From Prauserella muralis (GTDB lineage Bacteria; Actinomycetota; Actinomycetes; Mycobacteriales; Pseudonocardiaceae), in assembly GCF_003202285.1 (NCBI RefSeq), contig NZ_MASW01000007.1, forward strand, positions 580,090 to 644,089: a stretch of 64,000 bases of DNA, written 5' to 3'. This document shows, piece by piece, positions 1 through 8,033 of the stretch; the first letter of the stretch is position 1; the number at the start of each line of letters is the position of its first letter. Below the pieces are notes generated by a model. It ran no database searches. It had not been told where the DNA came from and saw only the letters and a program-made list of their open reading frames with translations. The position numbers and the translations under genes were made by a program.

Positions 1-1056
1 CGGGTGGAACTCGTCCTCGTGGACCCGGATCTCCTTAGGACATTCGAGCAGTTCGTACAGCGCGAGGGTTTCCTCGATCGGCACGAGTTCGTCGAACTCG
101 CCGACATCCATCAGCACGGGGCACGAGATCTTCGGCGCGAGCGACCACAGATTCATCTTGGTGCCGAGCTCGGCGTCGAAGAGCTCCTCGTCGGTGTAGC
201 CGGCCATGGCCATGAAGTTCGTCTTGAAGTTCGGTTGCGCTCCGTTGAAGAGCTTGCCGAAGTCGCCGTAGACACCCATGAAGCCGGCGACCGCGCGCAG
301 GCGGGAGTCGTGAGCCGCGGCCCGCATGCCCCAGTAGGTACTCATGCTCATCCCGAGCAGGCCGATGCGATTGGCGTCGACCTCGGGGCGTTCGACCAGG
401 TAGTCGATGAAACGGGAGACCGCGCGCTCGGGATTCGTGAGCGTTACCGTGGTTCCGCGTAGGCGCGACTCTCCCATGCCCGGCAGGTCGACGGCCAGCG
501 CCACGTAGCCCTGATCCGCGAAGAGCCGTTGCCCGACCTGGAGCAAGTCTTCCTTGGTCATGTCCATGCCGGGGCTGAGCAGGACGGCGGGAAGGTCCCG
601 AACCTGACCGGCCGGGAGATGCAGTAGCGCGAAGACCGGACTTCCCTCGAAATCAAGTTCGACGCGCTCGATCCGTCCCTTGCGTAGTTGGGCCATCTTG
701 GCGACGGCGGCGTCGCACCGCTCCCGGAGCGCCCGTTTGCGTGAGTCGACGGTGTAGATCGAGTACTGAGCACGGCTCCACAGCAACGCAGCTCGGAGGT
801 ACAGCGCGTATGCCGTCTCCACGAAGCCGTCCTGCTCGTACTCGTTCGCGCTGCGCTCGACCTCGGCAGCGACACGGGACCAGGCTTTGGGCAGCATCGA
901 GCCGGCCTTGGCTCGCGCTCCGACGCTCTCGAGATCGTGAGGGTCGTAGCCCAGTCCCTGGAACGCCTTGAACCCGTCGGGATGCAGGACGTCGAATCCT
1001 CCGGTCCGGATTCCCAGGTCGAGGATCCAGCTCTGGCTCTCGCCACGGATGGTCAT
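1..1056 (-). CDS. Alpha/beta hydrolase, FrsA / 2,6-dihydroxypseudooxynicotine hydrolase-like (3' end outside window)
   Basis: The reading frame opens at ATG 1056 and is still open at base 1, giving 352 codons. The N-terminal third is helical, as in the two-domain FrsA/DHPON-hydrolase group, followed by the alpha/beta core. The nucleophile elbow is G-M-S-M-S with Ser237, and a strand-Asp segment (DVGEFDELVP) follows; the catalytic His would lie beyond the edge. Family members cleave C-C or ester bonds of aromatic or heterocyclic substrates in the cytoplasm; the substrate here is unknown. It is divergent from the TetR gene at 1161, and the shared intergenic region contains a palindromic operator. 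A broken paralogue lies at 3186-3609 upstream of an MFS transporter, which suggests that uptake and hydrolysis of one compound were co-regulated. Confidence 0.8.
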   Translation of the reverse strand, partial: MTIRGESQSWILDLGIRTGGFDVLHPDGFKAFQGLGYDPHDLESVGARAKAGSMLPKAWSRVAAEVERSANEYEQDGFVETAYALYLRAALLWSRAQYSIYTVDSRKRALRERCDAAVAKMAQLRKGRIERVELDFEGSPVFALLHLPAGQVRDLPAVLLSPGMDMTKEDLLQVGQRLFADQGYVALAVDLPGMGESRLRGTTVTLTNPERAVSRFIDYLVERPEVDANRIGLLGMSMSTYWGMRAAAHDSRLRAVAGFMGVYGDFGKLFNGAQPNFKTNFMAMAGYTDEELFDAELGTKMNLWSLAPKISCPVLMDVGEFDELVPIEETLALYELLECPKEIRVHEDEFHP

Positions 1057-1130
1057 GGCCACTCCCTATCGTCAGGTACCGGGACACAGGTCACGTCGCA
1101 CTGGGCGACCGTAGAAAGAAACCGAACACA

Positions 1131-1150
1131 AACGCAATCGTCTGTGCGTT
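1131..1150. promoter_or_regulatory. TetR-type operator, copy 1 (AACGCA-N8-TGCGTT)
   Basis: A perfect 6-bp inverted repeat, AACGCA and TGCGTT, is separated by 8 bp. It ends 10 bp before the TetR start codon and lies in the divergent promoter region of the hydrolase. The same element with the same spacing recurs at 3683-3702, each time flanked by the shared segment GCGACCGTAGAAAG. Recurrence plus the adjacent TetR gene makes it the likely binding site, implying autoregulation. Confidence 0.7.
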
Positions 1151-1160
1151 AAGCTGCACC

Positions 1161-1733
1161 ATGGCCTCAAACAAGATCGTCCGGAGACCAGGCGGCCGAA
1201 CAGCGCGCACTCGCGCCGCCGTGCACCAGGCTGTCGAGTTGCTGCTGATCGAGGGCGGGCTCGCGAGCGTCACCATCCCAGCGGTCGCCGCGCGGTCCGG
1301 CGTTCACCACACCAGCATCTACCGTCGCTGGGGGACGGTGCAGAACCTGTTGCTTGACGTCATCCTCACGAGCTTGATCCGCGTGGTGCCGACGCCCGAC
1401 ACCGGCTCGCTACGTGAAGACGTCCGCCAGTTCGCCCGCGAGGCCGCCCACGCCTTTCAGGACCCGCTACGGGCGGCGCTCGCTCAGGCCTTCTTCGCGC
1501 TGCCCGCCGACGACAGCGCGAGTCGGCGGCGATACTGGGCTCGCCGCTACGAGACGCTGCGCCCGATGTTCGACCGGGCAGAAGGTCGCGGTGAGAACCC
1601 TCCTGCCCCGGAGGATGTTGTCGAGCACATCCTGGCTCCGCTGTACTTCAGGCGCTTCGTCACGGCCCGTCCGGTCACCAACCGCTTTCTCGACGCGCTG
1701 GTCAACGACGCACTCCGCAGCTCGGCACGCTGA
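1161..1733 (+). CDS. TetR family transcriptional regulator
   Basis: This 190-aa protein has an N-terminal TetR helix-turn-helix at about residues 18-65, with the typical pattern ...IPAVAARSGVHHTSIYRRW, followed by a helical ligand-binding domain. It is divergent from the hydrolase at 1056 and convergent with the MFS transporter ending at 1791. No clear Shine-Dalgarno precedes the ATG. The inverted repeat ending 10 bp upstream is its likely own operator, and the second copy at 3683 suggests it also controls the transporter operon. The ligand is probably the hydrolase substrate or product (inference). Confidence 0.85.
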   Translation: MASNKIVRRPGGRTARTRAAVHQAVELLLIEGGLASVTIPAVAARSGVHHTSIYRRWGTVQNLLLDVILTSLIRVVPTPDTGSLREDVRQFAREAAHAFQDPLRAALAQAFFALPADDSASRRRYWARRYETLRPMFDRAEGRGENPPAPEDVVEHILAPLYFRRFVTARPVTNRFLDALVNDALRSSAR

Positions 1734-1790
1734 CCCCTGGCCCGATCGCGGCGATCGACGCCCCGAGTTCTGGTTCCGGTTTACCCGAGG

Positions 1791-3107
1791 TCACCGCGCG
1801 AGTTGCTCTCCTCGGGTTTCCCGCGTCACCGCGAGCGTCAAGAGCCCGAGCAGCGCACCGGCGATGCCCCACACGCCGGGTGCGGCGTCCCAGTTCGTCA
1901 TCAGAATGAGCTGTCCGCATACGTACGGACCGGCGACGGCGACGATGGTCCCGAGGTTGAAGCCGATCGAGGTGGCCGTGTAGCGCGTACGGGCCGGGAC
2001 GAGCTCCGAGACCGTGGCATAGACAGCAGCCGCCATGAAGGGCTCGATCGCGAGGAACACCAGTACGGCGGGCGCCACCGCGGCGAGACTCGTCGTCGAC
2101 GCGACGAACATGTACAGCGGCAGCGACAGGAGCAGATACGCCGTGAAACCGATCAAGGCGATCGGCCTGCGCCCAATCCGCTCACTGACCCGACCCATGA
2201 CCGGGATCAGCGCCGCAGTCAGCAGTATGAGCCCGCCGAGCGTCGCATAAACGGGAACGGGGGACATCTTCTGGGTTTGAATAAGGTAGACACCCAGGTA
2301 GATCTTGCCGAGCACGGAGGGCGCCAACAGGCCGACGGTCAGGCCGGTGATGCGAAGGATGTCCGGCAAATGCCCCCGCAGAGCATTGCGGATGGGCGTT
2401 CGCGTGACCTCCTTGGCGGCGAGAATCGCCTGAAACTCCGGGGAATCCTCAAGTCGCCGACGGAGCAGAAAGCACGCGGCCGTGAGGGGAATACTCAGCA
2501 GGAACGGAACCCGCCATCCCCACGATTCCATGGACGAAGTGAAGATCGCACTTGATGCTGCCGTGACCAGCGCAGCGAGGCCAAGCCCGATCGCCACCCC
2601 GAGGGCCGGAAGCGAAGCGTATACGGCGCGCCGGTTCGGCGGCGCCGACTCGACGATGAACGTCAGCGCGCCAGTGAGTTCTCCTCCTGCCGAGAAACCC
2701 TGCACCAGCCGCAACACCACCAAGAGTATCGGGGCAAGCACGCCGATCTGATCGTACGTCGGCAGCAGGCCGACGAGGCTGGCGGCGCCACCCATCAGGA
2801 AGATCGTCGTCATCAGAACGGGCCGCCGGCCGAAGCGGTCGCCCAGGGCACCGAATATCAGCCCACCCACGGGGCGCGCGACGTAGCCGCCGACATAGAC
2901 GGCGAGCGCGGCGAGGGTTGAGGCGAAAACATCGCCGGCGGGAAAGAACAATGGCGCGAAGACAACGGCAAGATAGGCGTAGATCGTGAACTCGTAGAAC
3001 TCCACAGCACTACCGAGCATGCTGGCCCACATGGCCCGGCGACGCGAGGTGGGGCTGACCGTGATGGCTTGCTGAGCAGCGGCTTCTCGATTCGTGCTGG
3101 GCTTCAT
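1791..3107 (-). CDS. MFS transporter, metabolite:H+ symporter (MHS) type
   Basis: About 438 aa with roughly 12 hydrophobic segments. The N-terminal GSAVEFYEF matches the conserved MHS (ProP/ShiA-like) start, and the cytoplasmic loop after TM2 (GALGDRFGRRPVLM) is the MFS signature. Members import organic acids, betaines or aromatic acids with protons. ATG 3107 is preferred over the in-frame GTG at 3110 because AAGGAAG is correctly spaced upstream of it. On its 5' side is a decayed hydrolase and a second copy of the TetR operator, so it is probably induced with the intact hydrolase at 1056. Confidence 0.85.
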   Translation of the reverse strand: MKPSTNREAAAQQAITVSPTSRRRAMWASMLGSAVEFYEFTIYAYLAVVFAPLFFPAGDVFASTLAALAVYVGGYVARPVGGLIFGALGDRFGRRPVLMTTIFLMGGAASLVGLLPTYDQIGVLAPILLVVLRLVQGFSAGGELTGALTFIVESAPPNRRAVYASLPALGVAIGLGLAALVTAASSAIFTSSMESWGWRVPFLLSIPLTAACFLLRRRLEDSPEFQAILAAKEVTRTPIRNALRGHLPDILRITGLTVGLLAPSVLGKIYLGVYLIQTQKMSPVPVYATLGGLILLTAALIPVMGRVSERIGRRPIALIGFTAYLLLSLPLYMFVASTTSLAAVAPAVLVFLAIEPFMAAAVYATVSELVPARTRYTATSIGFNLGTIVAVAGPYVCGQLILMTNWDAAPGVWGIAGALLGLLTLAVTRETRGEQLAR

Positions 3108-3185
3108 CACTCTTCCTTCGGCGTTGAAGGGAACTTGCCAACCCGACCGAGGACGACCGGGTTGGAGTCGCAGAAATCGTGGCCC

Positions 3186-3609
3186 TCAGGAGAGGGAGGG
3201 ACTACCGGCTGCGGCGACAACCGGCCCCTGCCAGTTGACCACCGGAGGCACCAGGTGGTTTTCGAAACCGCCAAGGACACACTGGCCCGATTTCTTCAGC
3301 CATTCAGCCATCATCGGGCAAATCTCCGTCTCGTTGGCATCGCACCTGTCAACGTTCGACGTCGGCGAAGGAAAGCACAGGTGATCACGGGACGTGGCCC
3401 GTCGCTTCCGGCAGCAGGTGTGAGCAACGCCCGCTGCCGGCGGTTCGACGTCAATCCGCGTCGGCCGCCACAGCATGGACATCGTGATCGCTGACCGAGC
3501 CCGCAGCCCCGGGAACCGCCTTGAGTCCATCGGGGTGCAAGACATCGAACCACGCGGCCGGGCGCTCCGGGTCGAGAATCCGGCTGTGGCTCTCACTGCG
3601 AATGTTCAT
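3186..3609 (-). pseudogene. Decayed second copy of the alpha/beta hydrolase
   Basis: From ATG 3609 the first ~35 codons read MNIRSESHSRILD...FDVLHPDGLKA, closely matching the intact hydrolase at 1056 (MTIRGESQSWILD...FDVLHPDGFKA). The frame then stops at 3451. A different frame at about 3186-3360 encodes CDANETEICPMMAEWLKKS, which resembles the C-terminal helix after the catalytic His in FrsA-like hydrolases. I read this as a hydrolase that lost its core by internal deletion and frameshift. The N-terminal homology and duplicated promoter are directly visible; the C-terminal assignment is weaker. Confidence 0.6.
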
Positions 3610-3682
3610 GCCCACTCCTCGCCGTCGGGTGCCGAGACGCACGTCACGTCGCCTTGAGCGACCGTAGAAAGGCGCGGCTACA

Positions 3683-3702
3683 AACGCAAGCCCATGTGCG
3701 TT
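3683..3702. promoter_or_regulatory. TetR-type operator, copy 2 (AACGCA-N8-TGCGTT)
   Basis: This has the same 20-bp architecture as the element at 1131-1150, upstream of the hydrolase remnant and the MHS transporter. The duplicated block includes GCGACCGTAGAAAG and CACGTCGC flanks, so an entire promoter region was copied. Confidence 0.65.
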
Positions 3703-4149
3703 AAGGGGCCTGGCATGCTCGAGCGGCTGGCCACTGAAGCTTCGTGCCTTCCCTGCTGGTGATCATTCGGCCACGGCCTTGACCGGCCCGTCGAACAACG
3801 TCGCCGTCGGGCACCTCCCGAGGATCGCAGGCCTCGTCAAGATTCGGGCCGATACTCGCCGGACACGTCGGCACCGGCCGTGGCTCAGGAGTCAACGTGG
3901 TCGCGTGTCGCTGGGCTTTCCCGCCACGGCGGCTGGTGTCGTCTTCCGGGAGATGCGAGACAGTGCGGTCCCACCTGATGATTGACAGTGTCCAGACTCG
4001 GTTGGTTATGGCTGCCAATCGCTGGTTCGCCGATGTCGATTCAGCCGGACGGCAGCGAACTCGTCGTAGTGGTCAACTCGTACGGCACCAAGATATGCCA
4101 GAGCGCGCGAGATCGGGCCCTCACCAGTCGGCGGTACCTCAATGTCGTC
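3703..4149. other. Gene-poor stretch, no supportable coding region
   Basis: About 450 bp between the second operator copy and the transposase scars. I see no start with a ribosome site and no recognisable family. The right part may be degraded upstream sequence of the IS30-type transposase fragment. Confidence 0.5.
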
Positions 4150-4302
4150 GTCGCCTTAGTGCAGAGGGCCGAGGACCTCGAAGCAGTGGCTCTCGCGCTC
4201 AACAACCGGCCCCGCAAGAGCCTCGACTGGAAGACCCCAGCCGAAGTGTTCGACGAACAACTACGCTCGCTCCGACAACCCGGTGTTGCAACGACCGGTT
4301 GA
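4150..4302 (+). pseudogene. IS30-family transposase, C-terminal fragment
   Basis: The frame reads ...LEAVALALNNRPRKSLDW then KTPAEVF, the highly conserved C-terminus of IS30-family DDE transposases (normally ...LNxRPRKTLGWKTPxE). Only about 50 codons of homology remain; the catalytic DDE core and the N-terminal HTH are missing, and it abuts a fragment of a different IS family. Confidence 0.75.
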
Positions 4303-4306
4303 ACCC

Positions 4307-4597
4307 AGGCAATACACGTCTGCCGAGTATCTCGCCAAACTCAACGAGCTGGGGCTGCGGCATTCCCTCGGTCGAACCGGGATCTGTTGGGACAACGCCC
4401 TTGCCGAGTCGTTCTTCGCCAGCCTGAAGAACGAACGTGTTCACCATATGGTGTATCCCACACGAAAGAAGGCCAAGCAAGACATTGCCCGCTATATCGA
4501 ACTGCACTATAATCGGCGGCGAATCCATTCAGGGCTTGATTACCGGACTCCGCACGAAGTCCGCAACGACTACCTGAATCAGCAGCTCGCCGCATAA
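4307..4597 (+). pseudogene. IS3-family transposase (OrfB), C-terminal fragment
   Basis: Starting at QYTSAEYLAKL, the frame gives the last third of an IS3-family integrase-type transposase: GICWDNALAESFFASLK contains the final catalytic Glu, followed by YIELHYNRRRIHSGLDY and the stop. The canonical preceding D-R-G-S is lost at the junction with the IS30 remnant. No OrfA or full rve core is present, so it cannot be active. Confidence 0.85.
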
Positions 4598-4720
4598 CAG
4601 GACGCAAACTCAGCAGTGCGGAAAACGCGCGGCGGCCCAATCGCGGCCACACCGCACTCGGCGGACACCCCCCAACCAGCCGCGTTCCCAACCTTTCAGG
4701 TCAATACAGGGCGTGTCCTA

Positions 4721-6071
4721 CCGGCTGTGTAAGTGACGTGGCTCGACTCTGAACTGCGGAAGCGGTTCGGGAAGGGACCACGTGATGACGAATTCCGATT
4801 CAGTGCCGGCGGGCAGGGCTGCTCGACCGGCTGCGGAAGAGTCGCTGATCGACGGTGCGCTGGCTGATCAGCTGCTGGCGAAGGCCGAAGCCGAAGGGGT
4901 CGAATTGCTCGGCCCGGACGGCCTGCTGTCCCAGGTGACCAAGGCCGTGCTGGAGCGGGCCCTGGGCGAGGAGCTCACCGAGCACCTGGGCTACGAGAAG
5001 CACGACCCGGCCGGTCGCGGGTCTGGCAACTCCCGCAACGGCGCCACGGGGAAGAGGCTGCTGACCGAGGCCGGCGCGGTCGACCTGCAGGTGCCGCGAG
5101 ACCGGCGGGGCAGCTTCGAACCGAAGATCGTGCGCAAGGGCCAGACCCGCCTGGACGGGTTCAACGACCGGATCATCGCCCTCTACGCGCGCGGGATGAC
5201 CACCCGCGACATCCGGGCCCACCTGCGGGAGATCTACGGGGTGGAGGTCAGCCCGGATCTGATCAGCCGAGTCACCGACGCCATCGTCGACGAACTCACC
5301 GAATGGCAGTCCCGCCCGCTGGATGCGGTGTTTCCGGTGGTGTTCATCGACGCCCTGATGGTCAAGATCCGCACCTGGCCATCGGGATCGACTGCGAGGG
5401 CGCCAAGCAGGTGCTGGGCATGTGGGTGGGTGCCTCCACCGGTGAGTCGGCGAAGTTCTGGATGTCGGTGCTCGCGGAGTTGCGTAACCGCGGGGTGCGG
5501 GACGTGTGCATCCTGTGCTGCGACGGGCTATCCGGGCTGCCGGAAGCGGCGACCACCGTGTGGCCCCAGGTGACCGTGCAGTTGTGCGTGGTGCACCTGA
5601 TCCGCGCCTCGCTGCGCTACGCGTCTCGCAAGTACTGGCCGGCGTTGGCCAAGGACCTCAAGGCGATCTACACCGCCAGCGACGAGGCCGCGGCCGCCGC
5701 CGCGCTGGAGGCCTTCGCCGAGCAGTGGGAGGCCCGCTACCCGGCGATCGTGCGGCTGTGGCGAACCCACTGGCAGGAGTTCACGCCATTCCTGGCGTTC
5801 CCGCCCGAGGTCAGGCGGGCGATCTATACGACGAATCTGATCGAGTCGCTCAATGCCCGACTGCGGAAGGTCACCCGCAACCGTGGCCAGTTCCCGTCCG
5901 AGCAGGCCGCGCTGAAGGTGCTCTACCTCGCCGTCCGCAACCTCGAGGACTACCGCACGCCGAACATCGGCATCCGAACATCGGGCTGGAAACAAGTACT
6001 GCAAGCGTTCACCATCTATTTCGAAGGGCGGATCCCCGCCCCATGACCGCCACGATCACTTACACAGGCGG
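4721..6071 (+). mobile_element. IS256-family insertion sequence (inactivated)
   Basis: The ends form a terminal inverted repeat: CCGGCTGTGTAAGTGA at 4721-4736 matches the reverse complement of 6056-6071 at 15 of 16 positions. Between them lies a single transposase gene of IS256 type. I see no matching 8-bp target duplications outside the ends, which fits an old insertion or rearranged flanks. The transposase is frameshifted. Confidence 0.85.
4782..6046 (+). pseudogene. IS256-family transposase with internal frameshifting deletion
   Basis: Frame 1 (from ATG 4782) encodes the N-terminal half through VVFIDALMVKIR at about 5373. The remainder (LAIGIDCEGAKQVLGMWVG...ESLNARLRKVTRNRGQFP...) continues in another frame to the stop at 6046. 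Intact relatives have about nine extra residues (roughly DGAVANRAA) between KIR and LAIG, so a short deletion, not multiple of three, inactivated the gene. The DDE neighbourhoods VVFIDAL and the C-terminal TTNLIESLNAR are otherwise intact, so inactivation may be recent. Confidence 0.85.
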
Positions 6072-6197
6072 CCGGACGCTCCCCCGACACACGCAGCCAT
6101 CGAGCCCGGCTAGTTTGTCCGCGTAGGGGTCGGCGTACGACGTGTGGAGCCGTCTGGCGAATCGTCGCTGCGTCCGGATGCAATGACAGGACAGCTG

Positions 6198-6800
6198 ATG
6201 GGGAAAAAGATGACGTCCACGGGCACAGGGAGATGGCGCCGTCGAGGTGGCTTGGCGCTGATCGTCGCGATTGGTGTGAGTATCGGTATGGCGCCGGGTA
6301 CGGCCTCGGCGTATAACAGCTATACCGGCGCGGCGTACGTCAAGGACAGTTGGTCGACCAGCTCTGCCGAAGGCGTCGTGAACCTGAATACCAACGACCA
6401 GTCCGGTGCAACCTGTCTGTGGCAGGCGATACTGTGGGCGGACGGTGCGTGGATCGCCGACAAGGGTCGGCGGTTCTACCAGTCCGATATCGATGGCATT
6501 TTCGGTTGGGACAGCCATCAGGCGACGAGGAGCTGGCAGAACAGGCACGGCCTGTCCGTGGACGGATCCGCCGGCAAGTACTCCTGGGCCAGGGCCGAGC
6601 GTCAGCTGACCTACTGGAGTGGCGGCGGCGATACTGCTCGCACGTATTACAGGGGCAAGAAGCCGAACGGCGCGGACACCGGCCGCGGCTTCTGGCTGAC
6701 GAGAGACTCCCAGGGCCGGTGGAGCTTCGACGAGCCGGGAACCGGCCGGAACATCTACGCGTCGTACGAAACCAGCACGAAGAAGTCTCGTTGCCTCTGA
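6198..6800 (+). CDS. Secreted peptidoglycan-binding-domain protein
   Basis: About 200 aa from ATG 6198, preceded by AGGACAG. A basic N-terminus and a hydrophobic stretch ending in APGTASA-Y form a Sec signal peptide, cleaved near residue 40. The mature part contains a PG_binding_1-like domain (about residues 70-135) with the characteristic DIDGIFGWDSHQATRSWQ and HGLSVDGSAG segments, then an aromatic C-terminal part with no catalytic motif I recognise. It probably attaches to the cell wall. It lies just downstream of the IS256 element, in the same direction, with an RHS remnant behind it. Later in-frame ATG 6210 is an alternative start. Confidence 0.75.
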   Translation: MGKKMTSTGTGRWRRRGGLALIVAIGVSIGMAPGTASAYNSYTGAAYVKDSWSTSSAEGVVNLNTNDQSGATCLWQAILWADGAWIADKGRRFYQSDIDGIFGWDSHQATRSWQNRHGLSVDGSAGKYSWARAERQLTYWSGGGDTARTYYRGKKPNGADTGRGFWLTRDSQGRWSFDEPGTGRNIYASYETSTKKSRCL

Positions 6801-6847
6801 CCCGGGCTCCTCTGTGTTCACTGCATCTGTGTCCACTGTCGGCACCC

Positions 6848-7324
6848 TCAGCAGGCAGGCTGTCGGCCCAGCGGCGTGGTGAAGGTCTGGTCGCTGGTGG
6901 ACGGTTGCTCGCCGAGGGGGTCGTCGGTGGCGATCCGGGTACCGCCGGCCTGTCCGGACCTGGACCGGGGCACGGCGACGGTGGTGGCGCGGCCGAGCGC
7001 GTCGTCGGTGTAGCTGGTGGTGAACGCGACGGGGTCGGTGCCGCGCGGGTCGATGGCGGCGGTGACGAGTCCGGCTCGTCGGGGTCGGTGCGGGTGACGA
7101 GGTTCCGGATCCGGTGTGGACGGTGCCGTCGGCGTTGCGGCCGAGGGTGCGCACGGGTTGTCGAGCGCGTCGTAGGTGATTTCGGCGCTGCGGAGCACGG
7201 TGTCGCCGTCGCGGTCGGTGGCCCCGACCGGGCGGCCGGTGTTGTCGTAGCGGCTGGTGGTGCTGAACCGGCCGTGGCCGGAGGTGCGGGGTGCCAGTTG
7301 GTCGCGGGCCGCGGGCGACACCAC
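6848..7324 (-). pseudogene. RHS/YD-repeat protein fragment, frameshifted
   Basis: On the minus strand YD-repeat peptides are visible in more than one frame: RYDNTGRPVGATDRDGDTV, ITYDALDNP, then (other frames) VRTLGRNADGTVHTGSG and NLVTRTDPD, then AGLVTAAIDPRGTDPVAF and SYTDDALGRATTVAVP in the first frame again. This is a piece of the repeat region of an RHS-type secreted toxin or wall protein. Neither the N-terminal secretion region nor a C-terminal toxin core is present. Low-similarity tails suggest long decay. Confidence 0.7.
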
Positions 7325-7326
7325 TG

Positions 7327-7359
7327 CCTGGGGCGGAACCCCCGCGGTTCCGCCCCAGG
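7327..7359 (-). terminator. Hairpin terminator, 14-bp perfect stem
   Basis: CCTGGGGCGGAACC at 7327-7340 pairs perfectly with GGTTCCGCCCCAGG at 7346-7359 around a 5-nt loop. It lies about 40 bp beyond the stop of the minus-strand TetR gene. It has no T-tract, as is usual for actinobacterial terminators. Confidence 0.7.
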
Positions 7360-7400
7360 TGGGCGTTGGTGATCCCGCCGGTGATCCGGCGTGACGGCCG

Positions 7401-7940
7401 TCAGCTCAGCGCGCCCACCAGGGCCACATCGAGCAGGCGCCGCGCTGTCGACGCGTCGCCTTCGGCGACGAGCGATACGGCCGTCACCAGGGTCAGCAGG
7501 TCGTCCGCAGACACTTCGGGACGGATGGCGGCCGCGGTGTGCGCACGGTTCACCAGGACCGTCGTCGCATCGCGGATCACCGCGTGACATGCCTCGCCGG
7601 CACCGAGCGAAGCTGCCAGGCCACGGGTCTCCGCCGCGGCGGCCGTCAACTCTTCCAGCCAGGTGATGATTCCCGTCCGGGGCTCGCCATCGGCCAGCTC
7701 CTCGGCTCGCCGGCGAAGGTGATCGAGCGAGCCTTGGAACACCTCGTCGAGCAGCGCGTGCCGGGAGGAGAAGTGCCGGTGCAGGGTGGCGGACCCCACA
7801 CCGGCTTCGCGGGCGATCTCCTCGAGAGAGACGTCGGCGCCGTCCCTGGCAACGAGCGCCGCGGCCGCCGCGACGAGCCGCTCGTGGTTGCGCTGCCAGT
7901 CCGCACGCTGCGACCTGATCTTGGCGTTCACCAGCTGCAC
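7401..7940 (-). CDS. TetR family transcriptional regulator
   Basis: This 179-aa protein starts at GTG 7940. The N-terminal HTH (about residues 20-65) contains VSLEEIAREAGVGSATLHRHF, a strong TetR signature, and a C-terminal helical domain with a SBP-type TetR core (LLTLVTAVSLVAEGDASTAR). It is divergent from an NmrA-like oxidoreductase at 8034, and the 93-bp gap carries a duplicated element, so the regulator probably represses that gene and itself. The ligand is unknown. Confidence 0.85.
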   Translation of the reverse strand: MQLVNAKIRSQRADWQRNHERLVAAAAALVARDGADVSLEEIAREAGVGSATLHRHFSSRHALLDEVFQGSLDHLRRRAEELADGEPRTGIITWLEELTAAAAETRGLAASLGAGEACHAVIRDATTVLVNRAHTAAAIRPEVSADDLLTLVTAVSLVAEGDASTARRLLDVALVGALS

Positions 7941-7954
7941 GACCTCTCACCCTG

Positions 7955-7998
7955 GACAAAACGGAGGGACTCCCCATATTGTAGCGACGACAAAACGG
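7955..7998. promoter_or_regulatory. Divergent promoter with direct-repeat operator candidate
   Basis: GACAAAACGG occurs at 7955-7964 and again at 7989-7998, 34 bp apart (about three helical turns), each followed by G/C-rich CCCC-containing sequence. The spacing on the same face of the helix between TetR and NmrA genes suits cooperative repressor binding. Functional assignment is inferred. Confidence 0.45.
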
Positions 7999-8033
7999 GG
8001 CCCCACCCCATTTAGTGGATCGAGAGGATCGCT

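Noticed and set aside
5303..5400. Programmed frameshift in the IS256 transposase
   Set aside because: IS256 transposases are made from a single frame, and codons are missing at the junction, not merely shifted; no slippery heptamer is evident.
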